Part shown: positions 6,377 through 8,835 of the stretch, piece after piece | Layout: each line of letters begins with the position of its first letter | Numbering within the stretch: position 1 is the stretch's first letter | NCBI GenBank assembly: GCA_002772605.1 | Contig: PFDS01000041.1 | Location: forward strand, 1-8,835 | Source of the DNA: Candidatus Peregrinibacteria bacterium CG10_big_fil_rev_8_21_14_0_10_49_16 | GTDB taxonomy: Bacteria; Patescibacteriota; Gracilibacteria; Peribacterales; Peribacteraceae | Length of the DNA stretch: 8,835 bases | Reading direction: 5' to 3' | Notes under the pieces: model-generated | Told to the model about the DNA's origin: nothing | Databases searched by the model: none | Seen by the model: the letters and a program-made list of their open reading frames with translations, nothing else | Position numbers and translations under genes: made by a program

Positions 6377-6400
6377 GACACCAACTGAGCTATGCGCCCA
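6377..6400 (-). pseudogene. Duplicated 5' fragment of tRNA-Val (acceptor strand and D-arm only)
   Basis: Positions 6380-6400 are identical over 21 nt to 6277-6297, which is the first 20 nt of tRNA-Val plus one upstream base. Continuing 5' to 3' on the minus strand without a gap, the copy keeps most of the D-arm (AGTTGGTGTCGAGT versus AGTTGGTCTAGAGC), still able to pair with one G-U. All similarity is then lost: there is no anticodon arm, T-arm or 3' acceptor strand. It cannot be a working tRNA. Confidence 0.85.
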
Positions 6401-6438
6401 TTCCCGCGTATTGTACACATTTTGTGGCTCTAGAAACA

Positions 6439-6466
6439 CCACCCGCAATCCGTAGATTGCGGGTGG
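6439..6466 (-). terminator. Terminator hairpin after pyrC
   Basis: A perfect 12-bp stem (6439-6450 with 6455-6466) with loop CGTA begins 4 bp after the pyrC stop codon. On the minus strand it is followed by TGTTTCTA, a short broken T-run. Position and strength fit an intrinsic terminator ending the pyrD-pyrC transcript before the tRNA region. Confidence 0.75.
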
Positions 6467-6470
6467 AATA

Positions 6471-7502
6471 CTACACAAGCTGCCACCGAAGCGGCAAGCC
6501 TGCCCGGAATGGAACAACCATTCCGCATTGCTCGGGAATACACCATGTCTCTTGTGTGAGGGTAATTTTCCCCTCATTGAGTGGAAGACCGTAGAACTCT
6601 GCACCAAAGCGCGACCCGAAACCATCGAGACGATTGAGTTTTCCATGCTCCTCAAACTTCGTCGCAAGCAACTCAGGAAGATGTGGTGCCGTGTAGTCAC
6701 CACATGCACCACGCGCGCATTCCTTCTTTTCGCGCGGATGAGGTGCAGAGTCGGACCCGAGGAAGAACTTCGGATTCCCGCTCATGGCTGCTTCAATGAG
6801 CGCATCACGGTCCGAAAAGTCTTTCGGCATCGGCATGCAGCCATTGTGCGGCCGGATACCATCACCGATCACATCATTGAGCGTCAGATAGAGATGATGC
6901 GCCGTGATGGTTGCGGCCACATTCGGACCGAATTCCCACACAAGCTCCACAGCTTCCTTGGTAGAAATATGCTCCAAGACCATACGTAAGTCTGGAAACA
7001 TATCCACAAGCCGACAAAGGACAGGCAGAAATACGTGTTCACGCTTCGTGACGAGTGTACGCGGTTTGTCCAGCTCTCCATGCATGAGGAGCAGCATGCC
7101 GATACCCCGCATGGCGCGAAACGTCTCCTGTATCTGTGTACTGAAGAAGTCTCGCAGTCCTTCATCGGAGTTCGTCGTCACACCAAGCGGATACACCTTT
7201 CCGGCAACCGCACCAACACGATAGGCATCCATGACCATTTGCGGTGTTGTGCTATCCCGGATCTCGATCGTCATGAGCGGCTCGAACGGATACTGCACCG
7301 GCATCGCATCCCGCACGCGCAGAATCTGATCTCGATACCAGACAACATCGTCAGCCGTGAGAATCGCGCGCGGCCGCGTATTGGGCATGGCAATAGCCCG
7401 ACCGGCATAGCGCACCGTCCATGGCAGAACTTCTTCCAGAAGAGCGCCGGTCCGGAAGTGACAGTGCATGTCATCCAACCGACGCATCGTGAACGTTGTC
7501 AT
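6471..7502 (-). CDS. pyrC: Dihydroorotase, class II (E. coli PyrC type)
   Basis: PyrC catalyses the reversible cyclisation of N-carbamoyl-L-aspartate to dihydroorotate, the third step of de novo UMP synthesis, in the cytoplasm. The 343 residues match E. coli PyrC (348) closely in length and motif order. Numbered from the chosen ATG, the zinc ligands are H13 and H15 (DDMHCHFR), the carboxylated lysine K102 (VAGKVYP), H141 (MHGE), H178 (LEHIST) and D251 (GSDSAPH). Other matches are GRAIAMPN, TTNSDEG, IRPHNGCMP and FYGLPLNEG. I chose the ATG at 7502 rather than the in-frame TTG at 7517. The ATG has a strong GGAGG (complement of 7511-7515) 8 nt upstream and overlaps the pyrD stop as ATGA, the usual mark of translational coupling. 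The TTG would place the start inside pyrD and just before that GGAGG. A strong terminator follows the gene. Assignment is firm. Confidence 0.95.
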   Translation of the reverse strand: MTTFTMRRLDDMHCHFRTGALLEEVLPWTVRYAGRAIAMPNTRPRAILTADDVVWYRDQILRVRDAMPVQYPFEPLMTIEIRDSTTPQMVMDAYRVGAVAGKVYPLGVTTNSDEGLRDFFSTQIQETFRAMRGIGMLLLMHGELDKPRTLVTKREHVFLPVLCRLVDMFPDLRMVLEHISTKEAVELVWEFGPNVAATITAHHLYLTLNDVIGDGIRPHNGCMPMPKDFSDRDALIEAAMSGNPKFFLGSDSAPHPREKKECARGACGDYTAPHLPELLATKFEEHGKLNRLDGFGSRFGAEFYGLPLNEGKITLTQETWCIPEQCGMVVPFRAGLPLRWQLV

Positions 7503-8458
7503 GATTGATACCTCCAATCGAGCTCGTAGGCTCTTCTGATAATGCGTTGTACTTGCCAGGGACGTTGGCTCGCAACCGAGCCGACAAAAATGGATGACGC
7601 GCCGGCACGGTGGTACTGGTTGACGTCTCTCGGATGAAAAATGCCACCGCCACCATTGATCGGCTTCGTGAATCCCGCATCGCGTAAACGAGCAATCCAG
7701 TCACACACCAGCGGACGGAGGCGAGGACCCGAGAGTCCGCCGCCGCCAAACCGTGCAAGAGGGGACTTGAACCCACCAAAAACACGATGCCAAGGAATGC
7801 TAGCAGATCCCGTGCGAAAGGTATTGGATACGCAAATCGCATGGCAAGCCGGATGCTGTTCCAGCTCCATCATTGCCTCTGTCGGCGTCGATACAACGCT
7901 GTACTTCGGCATTACGGGCACATCCAATGCCTGCAGAATGTGCAGCGTCTGAATGGATTCACCAACGAGACCTGAGAGAGCATGCCCTGTATTCGGACAA
8001 GACAGATTCTTCTGTACGCCAAATGGCGCGGCAAACCGCTCTTTCGCCTCGAGGAGGATATCGACAATCCGCCGTACTTCATCAAGACGCTCTGCAAGAG
8101 TCTTCCCGATAGCCATCACAGAAATCCAGAACGGCTCGGTACGCTCCTGCCACTGTCCGGTATCGAGTAACGCCTGCAAGCCCGGGTTACTTAAACCGAC
8201 TGCATTCAGCATATCTCCGGTCCACGGATTCATCCATACGCACTCCGGAAACCACTCCCGTGGCGTATAGCGCTCAGTGAGTGGCATATGCCCTTCATTG
8301 GCAAGTAACGTCGCTGTTTTTGCAGTGAATGTCATCCCGGAAAAATCCAGAACACCAAGACGCTTCAGCGGCACATGAAACCAGTATCCCTCACCGAAGA
8401 ATCCCTCCACACCCGATGCACCGAGCACCGGACCAAATTCAATTCCACAGAGTTTCAT
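7499..8458 (-). CDS. pyrD: Dihydroorotate dehydrogenase, class 1-type (catalytic Cys)
   Basis: PyrD oxidises dihydroorotate to orotate with FMN, the step after PyrC. The 319-residue TIM-barrel protein shows K47 (FTAKTAT), LNAVGLSNPG (84-93), the active-site loop NLSCPNTG (151-158), K185 (MPKYS), CVSNTFRTG (209-217), GGGGLSGPRLRP (238-249) and the phosphate-binding NGGGGIFHPRD (268-278) followed by AGASSIFVGS. C154 in NLSCPN is at the position of catalytic Cys130 of Lactococcus PyrDA; class 2 enzymes have Ser there. This, together with the absence of a membrane-binding N-terminus, supports a soluble class 1-type enzyme. No pyrK gene is adjacent, so the electron acceptor is uncertain. The ATG at 8458 has a good GAGGTGAG site a few bases upstream. 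The stop TGA overlaps pyrC. A related flavin dehydrogenase is a less likely alternative, given the pyrC neighbour. Confidence 0.92.
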   Translation of the reverse strand: MKLCGIEFGPVLGASGVEGFFGEGYWFHVPLKRLGVLDFSGMTFTAKTATLLANEGHMPLTERYTPREWFPECVWMNPWTGDMLNAVGLSNPGLQALLDTGQWQERTEPFWISVMAIGKTLAERLDEVRRIVDILLEAKERFAAPFGVQKNLSCPNTGHALSGLVGESIQTLHILQALDVPVMPKYSVVSTPTEAMMELEQHPACHAICVSNTFRTGSASIPWHRVFGGFKSPLARFGGGGLSGPRLRPLVCDWIARLRDAGFTKPINGGGGIFHPRDVNQYHRAGASSIFVGSVASQRPWQVQRIIRRAYELDWRYQS

Positions 8459-8520
8459 TTCTCACCTCGCTTTCTGTAAAAGAGCAATGTGAAAAAACTC
8501 TATCACAGAAAAGGAATACC

Positions 8521-8835
8521 TTATAATGCCCGGAAAATTTCCTGCATGAGCGCGACAATCGTCGCGAAGTTGAGATCAAAAGGAATATCGAGCAAACGGG
8601 CAATCCATGTGACGAGGAAGAATGCGAGAAACGACACAACGAGACCGATGATGGAATAGCGAATTGTATGCATTGCTTTCTTAATCTTCTCGTCATTCCC
8701 GGCAGACAGAATGAAAGTAATACCTCCCCAGATAATGAAGAGAAGGGAGAGTATTGAAGCAAAGATAATACCCAGTGCAATAATGGTTGCGACAATATCG
8801 ATGATACTGCCGCCCTCAAGAAGATCACGAATCAT
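8521..8835 (-). CDS. Small two-TM pilin-like protein (TrbC/VirB2-like, CPR type), possibly 5' truncated
   Basis: The protein has two TM helices (about 12-38 and 58-82) joined by a short polar loop, with the pattern FIIWGGITFILSAGNDEK, then KAMHTIRYSIIGLVVSFLAFF. This matches small membrane proteins, abundant in CPR genomes, that are annotated as pilin or TrbC/VirB2-like conjugal-transfer proteins. Their true function is untested in most cases. The first visible codon, an ATG at 8835, is the last base triplet of the window. It may be the start or an internal Met, since relatives often carry a longer N-terminus. No secretion or conjugation gene is visible beside it. It ends 62 bp before pyrD on the same strand. 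No terminator or convincing promoter was seen in that gap, so cotranscription is possible. Confidence 0.75.
   Translation of the reverse strand: MIRDLLEGGSIIDIVATIIALGIIFASILSLLFIIWGGITFILSAGNDEKIKKAMHTIRYSIIGLVVSFLAFFLVTWIARLLDIPFDLNFATIVALMQEIFRAL

Noticed and set aside
6377..6400. A second working tRNA gene
   Set aside because: Only the 5' acceptor strand and D-arm are present; the anticodon arm, T-arm and 3' acceptor strand are missing.
7035..7508. Plus-strand 157-residue open frame opposite pyrC
   Set aside because: It is a shadow frame of a conserved gene and resembles no protein family.
7503..7517. Longer pyrC starting at the in-frame TTG at 7517
   Set aside because: The TTG sits just before the GGAGG that serves the ATG at 7502; the ATG start gives normal length, ATGA coupling and ligand numbering like E. 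coli PyrC.
8459..8520. Promoter or riboswitch in the 62-bp gap before pyrD
   Set aside because: Only a weak GATAGA-like box and a 5-bp TGTGA/TCACA repeat are present; too short for a known riboswitch and no convincing promoter pair.
1..8835. CRISPR array, transposon, phage or defence island
   Set aside because: No regularly spaced repeats, transposase, integrase, phage or effector gene is visible; nearly all the sequence is explained by housekeeping and envelope genes.

Overview
The window is an ordinary-looking chromosomal stretch of about 48% GC (estimated by eye) with tightly packed genes. The best fit is a member of the Patescibacteria / Candidate Phyla Radiation, possibly a Peregrinibacteria/Peribacter-like lineage. 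This rests on a small two-TM pilin-like gene of the type common in CPR genomes, a TsaE fused to an HD domain, a TM-anchored solute-binding protein without a lipobox, and genes that mostly lack Shine-Dalgarno sequences. It is inferred from protein style only. The genetic code appears standard: pyrD ends in TGA, which overlaps the pyrC start as ATGA, arguing against the UGA=Gly code of Gracilibacteria/SR1.

Left part (1-3749): the 3' end of rarA (+) runs into a GC-rich palindromic repeat that supplies its last residues and stop codon. A strong sigma70-type promoter overlapped by an AT-rich palindrome follows, then a histidine-rich integral membrane protein of unknown function (+). Convergent to it is a tsaE-HD fusion gene (-), which diverges from an M23-family envelope peptidase gene (+). 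The 69-bp divergent gap carries back-to-back -10 boxes.

Middle (3738-6296): reading leftwards on the minus strand, tRNA-Val(UAC) is followed by secG and then a 731-residue family 5 solute-binding protein with an extra inserted region. Its 3' end overlaps the M23 gene tail-to-tail by 12 bp. M23 peptidase, SecG and the binding protein are all envelope or secretion functions.

Right part (6297-8835): a 174-bp spacer holds a duplicated 5' piece of the tRNA-Val gene, a short palindrome and a strong terminator-like hairpin. Upstream on the minus strand lies a two-gene pyrimidine operon, pyrD-pyrC (dihydroorotate dehydrogenase with the class 1 Cys motif, and class II dihydroorotase). These catalyse successive steps from carbamoyl-aspartate to orotate and are the only genes here with clear Shine-Dalgarno sites. 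A small pilin-like membrane protein gene reaches the right edge.

No CRISPR array, transposase, phage gene or complete novel defence-type system is visible. The most unusual items are the TsaE-HD fusion, the His-lined membrane protein, the enlarged binding protein and the tRNA fragment mosaic.
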